From the NCBI GenBank assembly GCA_900544675.1, contig UQVZ01000012.1:1-64000 (forward strand): a DNA stretch of 64,000 bases, given 5' to 3'. The translations under genes and the position numbers were made by a program. Each line of letters begins with the position of its first letter. Positions within the stretch are counted from its first letter, which is position 1. Below the pieces are notes generated by a model. It worked only from the letters and a program-made list of their open reading frames with translations. It had not been told where the DNA came from and ran no database searches. Shown one piece after another: positions 1-8,564 of the stretch. The DNA is from an uncultured Bacteroides sp. (GTDB lineage Bacteria; Bacteroidota; Bacteroidia; Bacteroidales; Bacteroidaceae).

Positions 1-2
1 AG

Positions 3-320
3 CGGAAAGTCTACGACGAGCACCTTAACGCCGTCATGATACAGAACGACGTGTTGAGTTCCGCCAAGTTGGAAGGGCTACAGGAAGGACGACAAGAAGG
101 ACTACAGGAAGGACGACAAGAAGGACGACAAGAAGGAGAAAAGATCGGCATAGAGAAAGGGAAGCAGATTGGTATGCAGGAAGGGAAGCAAATCGGTATA
201 GAGGAAGGGAAAATGCGCGAACGCCTGAGGAATGCAGCCAACATGAAGAAACTGGGAATAGTGCCTGAACTTATCGCACAGGCTACGGGGCTGTCTCCGG
301 AAGAGATTGAGAGACTCTGA
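3..320 (+). CDS. C-terminal part of an Rpn-family (PDDEXK) nuclease/putative transposase, cut by the window edge
   Basis: The reading frame is open from the first full codon at position 3, so the gene begins left of the window and only about 105 C-terminal residues are visible. They hold four to five tetrapeptide repeats of the form QEGR/QEGL (12-bp DNA repeats, positions about 86-140), then a degenerate GKQIG-type repeat, then a short tail ending in LSPEEIERL. A Gly/Glu/Gln-rich repetitive tail followed by a helix of the KKLGIxxxxIAxATGLS kind is typical of Bacteroides Rpn/PD-(D/E)XK_2 proteins; the catalytic domain would be upstream. An in-frame ATG at 36 could initiate a short internal product. 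Family assignment rests on the tail alone, so confidence is moderate. Confidence 0.6.
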   Translation, partial: RKVYDEHLNAVMIQNDVLSSAKLEGLQEGRQEGLQEGRQEGRQEGEKIGIEKGKQIGMQEGKQIGIEEGKMRERLRNAANMKKLGIVPELIAQATGLSPEEIERL

Positions 321-330
321 TTTCAAAAAC

Positions 331-447
331 AAACACAGAGGCACAGAGAAATAATTTATCTAATCTAAATAATCTGTGGTGAAAAGAATCCGTGTGAATC
401 TGCGCTAATCTGCGTTTCAAAAATTATTTCTCTGTGCCTCTGTGTTC
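331..447. repeat. Dispersed intergenic repeat with 25-bp inverted ends (CACAGAGGCACAGAG type)
   Basis: Positions 332-356 and 422-446 are perfect 25-bp inverted repeats built on AACACAGAGGCACAGAG. They flank a core containing AATCTGTGGTGAA and two AATCTGCG units. A related copy with the core in the other orientation relative to the same outer motif lies at about 4577-4675, so this is a dispersed element. It sits between the convergent rpn-like and S41 genes and could fold into a long hairpin that ends both transcripts. No coding potential seen. Confidence 0.7.
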
Positions 448-455
448 TATTATTT

Positions 456-2060
456 TCAACGCTTTAAGAAATCGGTTTCGGGCTTTTCGAGGAGTTCGAT
501 GGCTTTGTTCATGCTGTCGCTCAACCGGTTGATGACTTGGAAATATTCGTTCATATCCCATAAGTCGCGGGCGATAAGGGCTTTCAGCTGAGCTTTGATA
601 AGCGGTAAAGCCAACCGGTATTCTTCTTCCTTGTATTCGACTCCCAATGTCTTTCCCAACGCTTTCAACTCTTCCAGCATAGCGGGAGTTACCTCAAATT
701 CATGGTCGAAGTGGCTGAAGTCCTTGTATTTCGCCATCCATTCAGCCCGATGAGCATCTACCCACTTCAGGTTCTGCTGCACAATGGCTCCCTTATCACG
801 CAACGCCAGGTAATAACCGGTGTACATCGTTGTGTCTACCGGCACAAAATAATCGGGCATGATGCCTCCTCCCCCATACACCGTACGTCCCAAGCGCAAG
901 GTCTTATACTTTAACGAATCGGGGAAATGAATGCTGTCGGCACTCAACATCTCGCCCCGGTTATAGCGGTCTATCAAATCACGGTTGTATTGTTCGATGC
1001 TTTCGTAAGGCTTCTGGATGCAACGTCCGGAAGGTGTATAATAGCGTGCCACCGTAAGCCGAATCATGGAACCATCGGGCAAGTCGATAGGACGTTGTAC
1101 CAACCCTTTACCAAAGGTGCGGCGTCCGACCACAACTCCCCTATCCCAATCTTGAATAGCACCGGTAACAATCTCGCTTGCCGAAGCCGAGAACTCATCC
1201 ACCAATACCGCCAAACGTCCGGTGAGGAAATCGCCGTTCCCTTCCGCATCAAATTCGGCACGGGGATTGCGACGCCCTTCGGTATAGACAATCAATTGTT
1301 TTCGACCTAAAAACTGGTTGACTACCTCAATGGCGGCATTCAAATAACCTCCTCCGTTTCCTTGCAAATCGAGAATCAGGTCTTTCATTCCCGCCTTCCG
1401 CAGGCGATGCAACGCATCGACAAACTCTTGTCCCGTAGTGGCGCCGAAACGGTTGATGCGGATATAGCCAATCCGACTGTTCACCATATACGAGGCATCC
1501 AGGCTATACACCGGAATCTTATCGCGCGTAATAGTAAACGGAAGCAACTCCTTCACCCCACGACGCATAATCTTCACATTGACCTTCGTGCCACGCTTGC
1601 CACGCAAACGGCGCATCACGTCGTCCGTACTCATCTTCACACCGGCTATAATCGTATCATTCACCTCAATGATGCGGTCGCCAGCCAGGATGCCTACTTT
1701 TTCGGAAGGTCCTCCTGATACGGGCTGGATAACAAACAAGGTGTCGGTCGCCATATTGAACTGGATTCCGATTCCGTCGAAATTACCTTGCAAAGGCTCG
1801 TTCAACTCTTTCACCTCTTCCGGATTGGAATAAGTGGAATGCGGGTCAAGCTCATTCAACATACTGATGATGGCATCCTCCACCAGTTTTCCTTCGTCCA
1901 CTTCATCCACATAGAGATTGGCTATGGCAAACTCCGCCAACTGCAACTTGCGCGAAGGAGAATTCAGCAACTTATTGTTTTGCGCACCCAGCGAAAGCGC
2001 AAAAAGCGCACAGCTCATGATTATCCACAAACGACGTTTCATCATAAAGTATCTTCTCAT
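456..2060 (-). CDS. S41 family C-terminal processing peptidase (CtpA/Prc type)
   Basis: A 534-residue exported serine protease that would cleave proteins near their C-termini in the periplasm. An N-terminal signal peptide (about residues 8-26, ending GAQ) is followed by a short helical region, a PDZ domain (about 92-170, with the GIGIQF and GDRIIEVND segments) and the S41 catalytic domain. The SASASE motif gives Ser293 and the FGKG motif gives Lys318; their 25-residue spacing matches the Ser/Lys dyad of Prc. The chosen ATG overlaps the coaD stop as ATGA, which supports translational coupling; Met6 or Met7 would also give a good signal peptide. It is the last gene of parE-coaD-S41. The substrate is unknown. 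Confidence 0.9.
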   Translation of the reverse strand: MRRYFMMKRRLWIIMSCALFALSLGAQNNKLLNSPSRKLQLAEFAIANLYVDEVDEGKLVEDAIISMLNELDPHSTYSNPEEVKELNEPLQGNFDGIGIQFNMATDTLFVIQPVSGGPSEKVGILAGDRIIEVNDTIIAGVKMSTDDVMRRLRGKRGTKVNVKIMRRGVKELLPFTITRDKIPVYSLDASYMVNSRIGYIRINRFGATTGQEFVDALHRLRKAGMKDLILDLQGNGGGYLNAAIEVVNQFLGRKQLIVYTEGRRNPRAEFDAEGNGDFLTGRLAVLVDEFSASASEIVTGAIQDWDRGVVVGRRTFGKGLVQRPIDLPDGSMIRLTVARYYTPSGRCIQKPYESIEQYNRDLIDRYNRGEMLSADSIHFPDSLKYKTLRLGRTVYGGGGIMPDYFVPVDTTMYTGYYLALRDKGAIVQQNLKWVDAHRAEWMAKYKDFSHFDHEFEVTPAMLEELKALGKTLGVEYKEEEYRLALPLIKAQLKALIARDLWDMNEYFQVINRLSDSMNKAIELLEKPETDFLKR

Positions 2061-2524
2061 ACATTAATATCCAAATCCGCGGGCAAGAACGGAGTGACAT
2101 CCTTGCCATAATGCAACAACTCACGCACAATGGTCGAACTGATAGCGGTCAGTTCCGGTTCGGTAAAGAGCAAGATAGTCTCTACCCCCGACAATTTACG
2201 ATTGATATCGGCTATGGTCTCTTCGTATTCGAAATCGTGCACCGTACGGATACCTCGAATGATGAACTGGGCATCCCGCATACGGGCAAAGTCTACCGTC
2301 AATCCATCATACGCCTCTACCTTTACACGCGGATTGCCGGCATACAGCTTTTCAATCATCCGCACACGCTTTTCGGTAGGGAAATAAGTCCGCTTTTTCT
2401 CGTTCACACCAATGCCGATGATTATCTCATCCATGAAAGTCAAGGCACGCTTCACTACCGAATAATGCCCGATGGTAAAGGGATCGAATGTCCCCGGAAA
2501 TATGGCACGTTTCACTTTTTCCAC
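2057..2524 (-). CDS. coaD: Phosphopantetheine adenylyltransferase
   Basis: Transfers AMP from ATP to 4'-phosphopantetheine, the penultimate step of coenzyme A synthesis, in the cytoplasm. At 155 residues it has the normal family length. The nucleotidyltransferase TxGH motif is T17-I-G-H20 after the FPGTFDP strand, and the ISSTIVRE segment near residue 130 is the family's C-terminal nucleotide-binding motif. It lies 21 bp downstream of parE and its TGA overlaps the ATG of the S41 peptidase gene, so the three genes are probably one transcript. Nothing unusual seen. Confidence 0.95.
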   Translation of the reverse strand: MEKVKRAIFPGTFDPFTIGHYSVVKRALTFMDEIIIGIGVNEKKRTYFPTEKRVRMIEKLYAGNPRVKVEAYDGLTVDFARMRDAQFIIRGIRTVHDFEYEETIADINRKLSGVETILLFTEPELTAISSTIVRELLHYGKDVTPFLPADLDINV

Positions 2525-2545
2525 AACTACTGATTAAACTTCATA

Positions 2546-4477
2546 CTACAATTCATTGACCAAGTCTTCTTCCACCACCAGGTTATTGATGATGAAATTC
2601 TGGCGCTCCATCGTGTTCTTACCCATATAGAACTCCAGCAATTCGCCTACGGCGTCGGTCTTGCGCAAAGACACTTGCTCCAGGCGCATATCCTCGCCGA
2701 TAAAATTACGGAACTCATCGGGCGAGATTTCTCCCAATCCTTTGAAGCGGGTGATTTCCGGATTCGGGCTCAGCTTCTCGATAGCCGCCTGACGTTCTTC
2801 TTCCGAATAGCAATAAATGGTTTCGTACACTCCTTTCTTCCGGTTCCGCACACGGAACAACGGCGTTTGAAGAATATACACATGACCCTTCTTAATCAAA
2901 TCGGGAAAGAACTGAAGGAAGAAGGTTATCATCAGCAGGCGGATGTGCATACCGTCCACATCGGCATCGGTCGCCACAATCACCTTATTATAACGGAGTC
3001 CGTCCAATCCGTCTTCGATATTCAACGCTGCCTGAAGCAAATTGAATTCCTCATTCTCGTACACCACTTTCTTGGTCAATCCGAACGAGTTCAAAGGCTT
3101 TCCACGCAGACTGAAAACCGCCTGGGTATTGACATCCCGGCTCTTCGTGATAGACCCGCTTGCCGAGTCCCCCTCGGTGATAAAGATAGAGCTTTCCAGC
3201 CGCGGATCGTTCTCTTCATCTTTGGGAGTCTTCTGGTCATTCAGATGAATGCGGCAATCGCGCAACTTGCGGTTATGCAGATTCGCTTTCTTCGCCCGTT
3301 CGCGCGCTATCTTGGTCACGCCGGCGATGGCTTTCCGTTCCTTTTCCGATTCCTGAATCTTCTGCAACATCACCTCTGCCACATCGGCATGCTTGTGCAG
3401 GTAGTTGTCGACGTTCTCCTTAATGAAATCGCCCACAAACTTATTGACGCTAATGCCCGAAAGCGGATACGGATTGCCATCGGAATCCTTCTCGGGTGCC
3501 ATGACCAACGAACCTAACTTGATTTTGGTCTGACTCTCGAAAGTCGGTTCAATGACATTGATGGCAATGGCGGCCACCAGTCCGTTACGGATATCCTGAT
3601 ATTCCAGGTTCTTGCCGTAAAATTCCTTGATAGTGCGGGCAAGATGTTCCTTGAAAGCACTCTGGTGGGTACCTCCCTGCGTGGTGTGCTGCCCGTTGAC
3701 AAACGAATAATACTCTTCCCCGTATTGGGCGGTATGAGTAAAGGCTATCTCGATATCCTCTCCTTTCAGGTGCACAATCGGATACAGCCCCGATGTTGTC
3801 ATATTATCGTTCAACAAGTCTTCCAACCCGTTACGGCTAATGATACGCCGTCCGTTATAATAAATAGAAAGACCGGTATTCAGGTAGGTATAATTGCGGA
3901 GCATCGTTTCGATGAACTCCGGACGGAAATGATAATTCAAGAACAAGGTGCTGTCGGGCTCGAAGAAAATGAATGTCCCGTTCTCTTCTTCCGTCGGTCC
4001 GGTCGTATCGCTTATCAGATTACCTCGTTCGAATACGGCTTCACGCATCTGACCTTCGCGCACGCTTCGTGCCACAAAACGCGCACTCAATGCATTCACC
4101 GCCTTAGCGCCTACACCGTTCAGTCCGACACTTTTCTTGAATGCCTTTGTATCATATTTTCCTCCGGTATTCAACATCGAAACGGCATCGACCAGGCTTC
4201 CTAACGGAATGCCTCGTCCATAGTCGCGAACCGATACACGCAAGTCGTCTTCCAGCTGGATGTCGATGCGCTTTCCGGTTCCCATCTTAAATTCATCAAT
4301 GCTGTTGTCTATCACTTCTTTCAGCAGGACATAGATTCCGTCTTCCGCCTGAGAGCCATCGCCCAAACGGCCGATATACATACCCGGACGGATACGTATG
4401 TGCTCCATATCACTTAAGTGACGGATATTTTCCTCTGTATAAGAAGGTACAGGTTGTATCGATTCGTTTTCTTCCAT
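2546..4477 (-). CDS. parE: DNA topoisomerase IV subunit B
   Basis: ATPase subunit of the type IIA enzyme that decatenates daughter chromosomes. The 643 residues contain the GHKL ATPase domain with catalytic Glu54 and Mg-binding Asn58 (EVIDNS), the GRGIP loop near residue 87 and the GLNGVGAKAVNAL ATP lid. The S5-like transducer follows, then the TOPRIM domain with Glu435 (EGDSASGS) and the DADVD acidic cluster at 504-508. The ITEGDSASGS sequence, the length and the IRIRPGMYIG start fit ParE, but GyrB is a close relative and the partner parC/gyrA is not adjacent. It is the first gene of the parE-coaD-S41 operon. Confidence 0.88.
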   Translation of the reverse strand: MEENESIQPVPSYTEENIRHLSDMEHIRIRPGMYIGRLGDGSQAEDGIYVLLKEVIDNSIDEFKMGTGKRIDIQLEDDLRVSVRDYGRGIPLGSLVDAVSMLNTGGKYDTKAFKKSVGLNGVGAKAVNALSARFVARSVREGQMREAVFERGNLISDTTGPTEEENGTFIFFEPDSTLFLNYHFRPEFIETMLRNYTYLNTGLSIYYNGRRIISRNGLEDLLNDNMTTSGLYPIVHLKGEDIEIAFTHTAQYGEEYYSFVNGQHTTQGGTHQSAFKEHLARTIKEFYGKNLEYQDIRNGLVAAIAINVIEPTFESQTKIKLGSLVMAPEKDSDGNPYPLSGISVNKFVGDFIKENVDNYLHKHADVAEVMLQKIQESEKERKAIAGVTKIARERAKKANLHNRKLRDCRIHLNDQKTPKDEENDPRLESSIFITEGDSASGSITKSRDVNTQAVFSLRGKPLNSFGLTKKVVYENEEFNLLQAALNIEDGLDGLRYNKVIVATDADVDGMHIRLLMITFFLQFFPDLIKKGHVYILQTPLFRVRNRKKGVYETIYCYSEEERQAAIEKLSPNPEITRFKGLGEISPDEFRNFIGEDMRLEQVSLRKTDAVGELLEFYMGKNTMERQNFIINNLVVEEDLVNEL

Positions 4478-4751
4478 GATTTTAGTTTTTTAGTTTGTGA
4501 GTTTGTAAGTTTTTTTAGTTCTTGAGTTCTTTAGTTCTTAAGTTTTTTAGTTTTTGAGTTTGTTAGTTTGTCTTTTTGAAACGCAGATTAACGCAGATTT
4601 TCGCAGATTATTTTTTCACCACAGATTACACAGATTAAATAAATTATTTCTCTGTGTCTTTGTGTCTCTGTGTTTGAACTTATAAACTTAAAAACTCAAA
4701 AACTTAAAAACTAAAGAACTAAAGAACTCAAGAACTCAAGAACTAAAAAAC
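4478..4751. repeat. Self-complementary array of short degenerate oligomers around a dispersed repeat
   Basis: The spacer between parE and the next gene upstream has three parts. At about 4485-4570 there is a run of T-rich units (AGTTCTTGAGTTC, AGTTTTTGAG). At about 4577-4675 there is a copy of the CGCAGATT/CACAGAG dispersed repeat also seen at 331-447. At about 4680-4748 there is a run of the complementary units (GAACTCAAGAACT, AACTTAAAAACTC). The outer runs can pair as a long imperfect stem. No gene is seen. Confidence 0.7.
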
Positions 4752-5882
4752 TTACAATATCTTCTTGTAAGCCCGGCGGCGCTTATGAAGCTCGGGATTG
4801 AATACACTCCATTGCGACTGCACCTTTTTGTTGTCTTCCAGTTCAGGATTGCTTTCGCCGTATTCAAAGCCCAACTTCTGATACACCGGTATCAGGTCGT
4901 AAAAGAGCAAGGCGTTCACTCCTTTGCTCTGGTATTCAGGCTTCACGCCCACCAGCAACAAGTCTAATATCTTCGGTTTTTTGATAAACAATGCCTTGAG
5001 CAGATGATACCAGCCGAAAGGCAACATCTTTCCTTTCGCCTTCTGCAAAGCCACGGAAAGCGAAGGCATCGAAATGCCTGCGGCTATCAGATTGCCTGCC
5101 TCGTCTTCGATAATCGAAACCATACGCAGGTCTATCAGCGGCAAATACATCCTGATATATTGGTTGATTTGCCCTTGAGTCATTTTCGAATATCCATACA
5201 ATGGCGCATAGGCCTCATTTATCAGGTCGAAAATGCGTTGCCCGTAGTTTTTCTCCTTGATTTCTTTCCGTTTCAGCTTCTTTATTTTCAGCTTGTACTT
5301 CTGAAGGATAATCTCGGAAATACGTACGAACTTATCGGGGATGGCGTCGGGCACTTTCATCTTGAATTCCACCCAGTCCGCTTCTTTCTCGAAACCCAAT
5401 TTCTCCAGATGCTTGGGATAATAAGGATAGTTGTAGATGGTAGACATGGTACCCAGCTGGTCGAATCCTTCGATCAGCATCCCTTCGGCATCCATATCGG
5501 TAAAGCCTAAGGGACCTACCATCGCTTCCATGCCCCGTTCCTTACCCCAACGTGCCACGGTGTCGAGCAAGGCTTCCGACACTTCTTCATCATCGATAAA
5601 ATCAATCCACCCGAAACGCACTTCTTTCTTCTGCCAGGTTTCATTGGCACGGTTGTTGATGATTGCCGCTACCCGTCCTACTACCTTATTATCTTTATAA
5701 GCAAGGAAATAGTCGGCTTCGCAAAACTCGAAAGCCGCATTCTTCTGCGGACTGAACGTATTCAACATATCATCGTACAAATCGGGTACGGAATAAGGAT
5801 TACCTTTGTATAATTCGTAATTGAAGCGAATAAAGGTCTTCAGCTCTTTCTTCGAGCTTACTTTCTTAATGATAATGGCCAT
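4752..5882 (-). CDS. GNAT-fold N-acetyltransferase-like protein
   Basis: A 376-residue cytoplasmic protein of a family common in Bacteroidetes that is usually annotated as an N-acetyltransferase-like hypothetical protein. The N-terminal half (about 1-180) has a GNAT-like pattern with a beta-strand YFLAYKDNKVVGRVAAI followed by a region typical of the acetyl-CoA site. The C-terminal half includes a second GNAT-like strand-helix unit (LLVGVKPEYQSKGVNALL near residue 315) that resembles a CoA pyrophosphate loop. Substrate unknown. It is monocistronic or loosely grouped, since 289 bp separate it from the DUF3810 gene upstream. A possible weak -7 box (TATATTTA) lies at 5913-5920. Confidence 0.65.
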   Translation of the reverse strand: MAIIIKKVSSKKELKTFIRFNYELYKGNPYSVPDLYDDMLNTFSPQKNAAFEFCEADYFLAYKDNKVVGRVAAIINNRANETWQKKEVRFGWIDFIDDEEVSEALLDTVARWGKERGMEAMVGPLGFTDMDAEGMLIEGFDQLGTMSTIYNYPYYPKHLEKLGFEKEADWVEFKMKVPDAIPDKFVRISEIILQKYKLKIKKLKRKEIKEKNYGQRIFDLINEAYAPLYGYSKMTQGQINQYIRMYLPLIDLRMVSIIEDEAGNLIAAGISMPSLSVALQKAKGKMLPFGWYHLLKALFIKKPKILDLLLVGVKPEYQSKGVNALLFYDLIPVYQKLGFEYGESNPELEDNKKVQSQWSVFNPELHKRRRAYKKIL

Positions 5883-6171
5883 CTGTTCGTTATATAGTAT
5901 GTATTCTGGGCGTAAATATACAAATTTTTATCCGAACGGAAAGGATATATGCGATTGTTTTTCCAGATGAAAGAGAAAACCGCACAAAAGCGAATAATCA
6001 AACAGAAAGAATAATCTCCTTTTTCAAAGCAAAAAGAAAGCACAGTAAGCTAAACCCTCCTCCTCATCCTTACACATTGCCACGAAAACACGAACAAAAG
6101 CACCTTCCCGGAATCGACGAGAATCGCAAAATCAAGTGCAATCCGACTTCCCGTACGTGAATTTTCAATTC

Positions 6172-7230
6172 TCACAGGCTTTCCTTCCACCAGTCTTCGG
6201 GCAAGGAAAGCACCATACCTACCACCTCGCCGTAATTTTTCTTTCCCGAAGCGATGCGGTTCCCTTTCAGGTACCAATCGTACAAAGCGTCTTGCACGGC
6301 ACCTATCCACGGGCTATACCGCTTTTCCCAATAAACCTCTTTCTCGCGAAGCTCCCGCATCACATCGGGACGGATACGGCTAACCCATTCTTTAAAGTCG
6401 GATTCATCCAACATCCGATAAGCGTCCCTATATATATAAGGTAGCAACCCGAAGTATCCGCAATAACACACATAGCGGTTTTCGGAACGGAGGCAGACCT
6501 GATAAGCCCAAAAGTTGGCTTCCGCCTCATTGCTTACTCCCAACAGATGCGAAAGCTCATGGGCGTATGTAAAAGGATATTGCACGGGAAGCAATTCGTG
6601 ATTGAGGTGCGACTCATCGAAGAACGGTCCCATATAACCCAGCACACCCACCTTCGAGTATAAGCCATTGACCAAAGAGCGCTTCGGATGCTGAAAGTTT
6701 CGAGGCTGAGTCAAGCCAAAGCGGACGGGCACTTGCCGATATACCGCCTTGATGTCCTGCCTGACTTCCTCGTCCGATAAAGCACCTCCTTCGGCATAGA
6801 GGGCATTCAGGCTATCGGCAAACTCATAAATGAAACGATGGAAACGCACTTCTTCATACGAAACGCGCGCCACTCCCGAACGGGCAAAGAAATCATTGCG
6901 GAAATAATTCATTCCCCATCCCCAGTAGAACCAGACGTAAATCCAAACCAAGGCTTCCGCCTCACGTCCCAAGATGTGCCACCGGCCCCGCCTTTTCCGA
7001 TGTGCCACAAACGGATAAATCAACAAGAAAAGCCCGAAACCGATAACCGTCACTTCGCAAAGCGAAAAGGGCACGACCGACGCAAGTGCCGAGAGCAACG
7101 TGGAGATAGCGGGATACAACCCTCGTGCATATTCTTCTCCGGCACCGGGAATCACACGGAACACCCACACGCCTATAAACAGGCATGCCAGCACCGCCCA
7201 ACGAATATAACGGACACGTACGTATTTCAT
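6172..7230 (-). CDS. DUF3810 family membrane protein with a zincin-like HExxH motif
   Basis: A 352-residue protein with about three N-terminal hydrophobic segments (residues 11-28, 43-73 and 93-110). A large C-terminal domain contains H224-E-L-S-H228 followed by NEAEAN at 234-239. That arrangement matches a gluzincin-type metalloprotease site (two His, then Glu about seven residues after the second His), which is a known feature of DUF3810. The family function is not established; activity is inferred from the motif. It is divergent from the spmAB fusion gene. The 289-bp space downstream (5883-6171) holds no gene or clear repeat. Confidence 0.8.
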   Translation of the reverse strand: MKYVRVRYIRWAVLACLFIGVWVFRVIPGAGEEYARGLYPAISTLLSALASVVPFSLCEVTVIGFGLFLLIYPFVAHRKRRGRWHILGREAEALVWIYVWFYWGWGMNYFRNDFFARSGVARVSYEEVRFHRFIYEFADSLNALYAEGGALSDEEVRQDIKAVYRQVPVRFGLTQPRNFQHPKRSLVNGLYSKVGVLGYMGPFFDESHLNHELLPVQYPFTYAHELSHLLGVSNEAEANFWAYQVCLRSENRYVCYCGYFGLLPYIYRDAYRMLDESDFKEWVSRIRPDVMRELREKEVYWEKRYSPWIGAVQDALYDWYLKGNRIASGKKNYGEVVGMVLSLPEDWWKESL

Positions 7231-7235
7231 CCAGG

Positions 7236-7243
7236 CAAAGTTA
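7236..7243 (-). promoter_or_regulatory. Candidate -7 box for the DUF3810 gene
   Basis: Read on the minus strand this is TAACTTTG, an exact TAnnTTTG box only 6 bp upstream of the annotated ATG, which would make the transcript nearly leaderless. No good -33 TTTG element was identified. Confidence 0.4.
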
Positions 7244-7265
7244 GCGTTTTTCAGAATAAATTCTT

Positions 7266-7273
7266 TACTTTTG
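7266..7273 (+). promoter_or_regulatory. Candidate -7 box for the spmAB-ybeY genes
   Basis: TACTTTTG matches TAnnTTTG, 51 bp upstream of the spmAB ATG and oriented rightward. It is back to back with the leftward DUF3810 box. Confidence 0.5.
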
Positions 7274-7324
7274 CGCAGGAAATAATCAAGGCATTTCCGA
7301 GTCTTTTAAATTAAAAACGACATT

Positions 7325-8554
7325 ATGGTCCTGAACTACATTTGGATTGCTTTCTTCGTACTGGCCTTCATCGTAGCATGCGTACGGCTGGTTTTCTTCG
7401 GAGACACGGAAGTGTTTCCCGCTATCATCAATTCCACATTCGCATCTTCCAAGTCGGCATTCGAGATTTCCCTCGGGCTGACCGGTGTATTGGCACTCTG
7501 GATGGGCATTATGCGCATCGGCGAGCAAGGCGGAGTCATCGCCATCTTCTCGCGTGTGCTCAGCCCTTTGTTCAGTAAACTTTTCCCCGACATACCGAAA
7601 GGGCATCCCGTCACAGGAAGCATCTTCATGAATATGGCCGCCAACATGCTGGGACTGGACAATGCCGCCACCCCGCTCGGGCTGAAAGCCATGGAAGGCC
7701 TGCAAGCATTGAACCCGAAAAAAGACACGGCAAGCAACCCGATGATTATGTTTCTGGTCATCAACACCTCGGGACTGACCCTGATTCCCATCAGCATCAT
7801 GGTGTATCGTGCCCAACTGGGAGCGGCACAACCTACCGATGTATTCGTGCCGATACTTATCGCCACCTTCATCTCCACCCTGGCGGGCATCATCGCCGTA
7901 GCCCTTTACCAGCGCATCAACCTGATGAACCGCACCATCCTGACCTTCCTGGGAGGAGCCATCCTGTTCATCGCTTGCCTGATTTGGTTCTTCAGCACCT
8001 TGCCGCAAGAAAAGATTGACCTCTACTCGACCACCTTTGCCAATGTACTCCTTTTCGTCATCATCATCGGATTCATCGTGGCGGGCATCCGCAAGAAGAT
8101 AAATGTGTACGACGCTTTTATCGAGGGAGCCAAAGAAGGATTCAGCACCGCCGTGCGCATCATTCCGTATCTGGTCGCCATCCTGGTGGCAATCGGTGTG
8201 TTCCGTGCTTCGGGCTGCATGGATTATGTGACGCAAGGCATTGCGGGCGCGGTAGAGGCGTGCGGACTGGACAGCGATTTTGTAGGGGCTCTTCCTACCG
8301 CCTTGATGAAGCCTTTAAGCGGAAGCGGGGCACGCGGATTGATGGTAGACGCGATGAGCACTTACGGTGCCGACTCGTTCGTGGGCAGGCTGGCATGTAT
8401 TTTCCAAGGCTCGACCGACACGACGTTTTATATCCTTGCCGTTTATTTCGGAAGTGTAGGTGTGGCGAAGACGCGCCATGCCGTGCCTTGCGGATTGCTT
8501 GCCGACCTGGCGGGTATCCTTGCCGCCATCTTTGTTTGTTATTTATTCTTCTAA
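7325..8554 (+). CDS. Fused SpmA/SpmB nucleoside-recognition (Gate domain) membrane protein
   Basis: A 409-residue polytopic membrane protein made of two Gate-type domains that are separate proteins, SpmA and SpmB, in Bacillus. The first half (about 1-195) has the SpmA-like sequence around NMAANMLGLDNAATPLG; the second half (about 210-409) has SpmB-like helices with the SGSGARG and GSTDTTFYI motifs near residues 335-365. Despite the spore maturation name, Bacteroidales do not sporulate. The fusion is widespread in Bacteroidetes and is probably a transporter-like or envelope protein of unknown substrate. ybeY starts 10 bp after its stop, so the two are likely cotranscribed. Confidence 0.85.
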   Translation: MVLNYIWIAFFVLAFIVACVRLVFFGDTEVFPAIINSTFASSKSAFEISLGLTGVLALWMGIMRIGEQGGVIAIFSRVLSPLFSKLFPDIPKGHPVTGSIFMNMAANMLGLDNAATPLGLKAMEGLQALNPKKDTASNPMIMFLVINTSGLTLIPISIMVYRAQLGAAQPTDVFVPILIATFISTLAGIIAVALYQRINLMNRTILTFLGGAILFIACLIWFFSTLPQEKIDLYSTTFANVLLFVIIIGFIVAGIRKKINVYDAFIEGAKEGFSTAVRIIPYLVAILVAIGVFRASGCMDYVTQGIAGAVEACGLDSDFVGALPTALMKPLSGSGARGLMVDAMSTYGADSFVGRLACIFQGSTDTTFYILAVYFGSVGVAKTRHAVPCGLLADLAGILAAIFVCYLFF

Positions 8555-8564
8555 ACATACCGAT

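Noticed and set aside
456..2060. Long plus-strand ORFs opposite the S41 gene (927-1310, 1362-1718)
   Set aside because: They are antisense shadows of a well-supported coding region.
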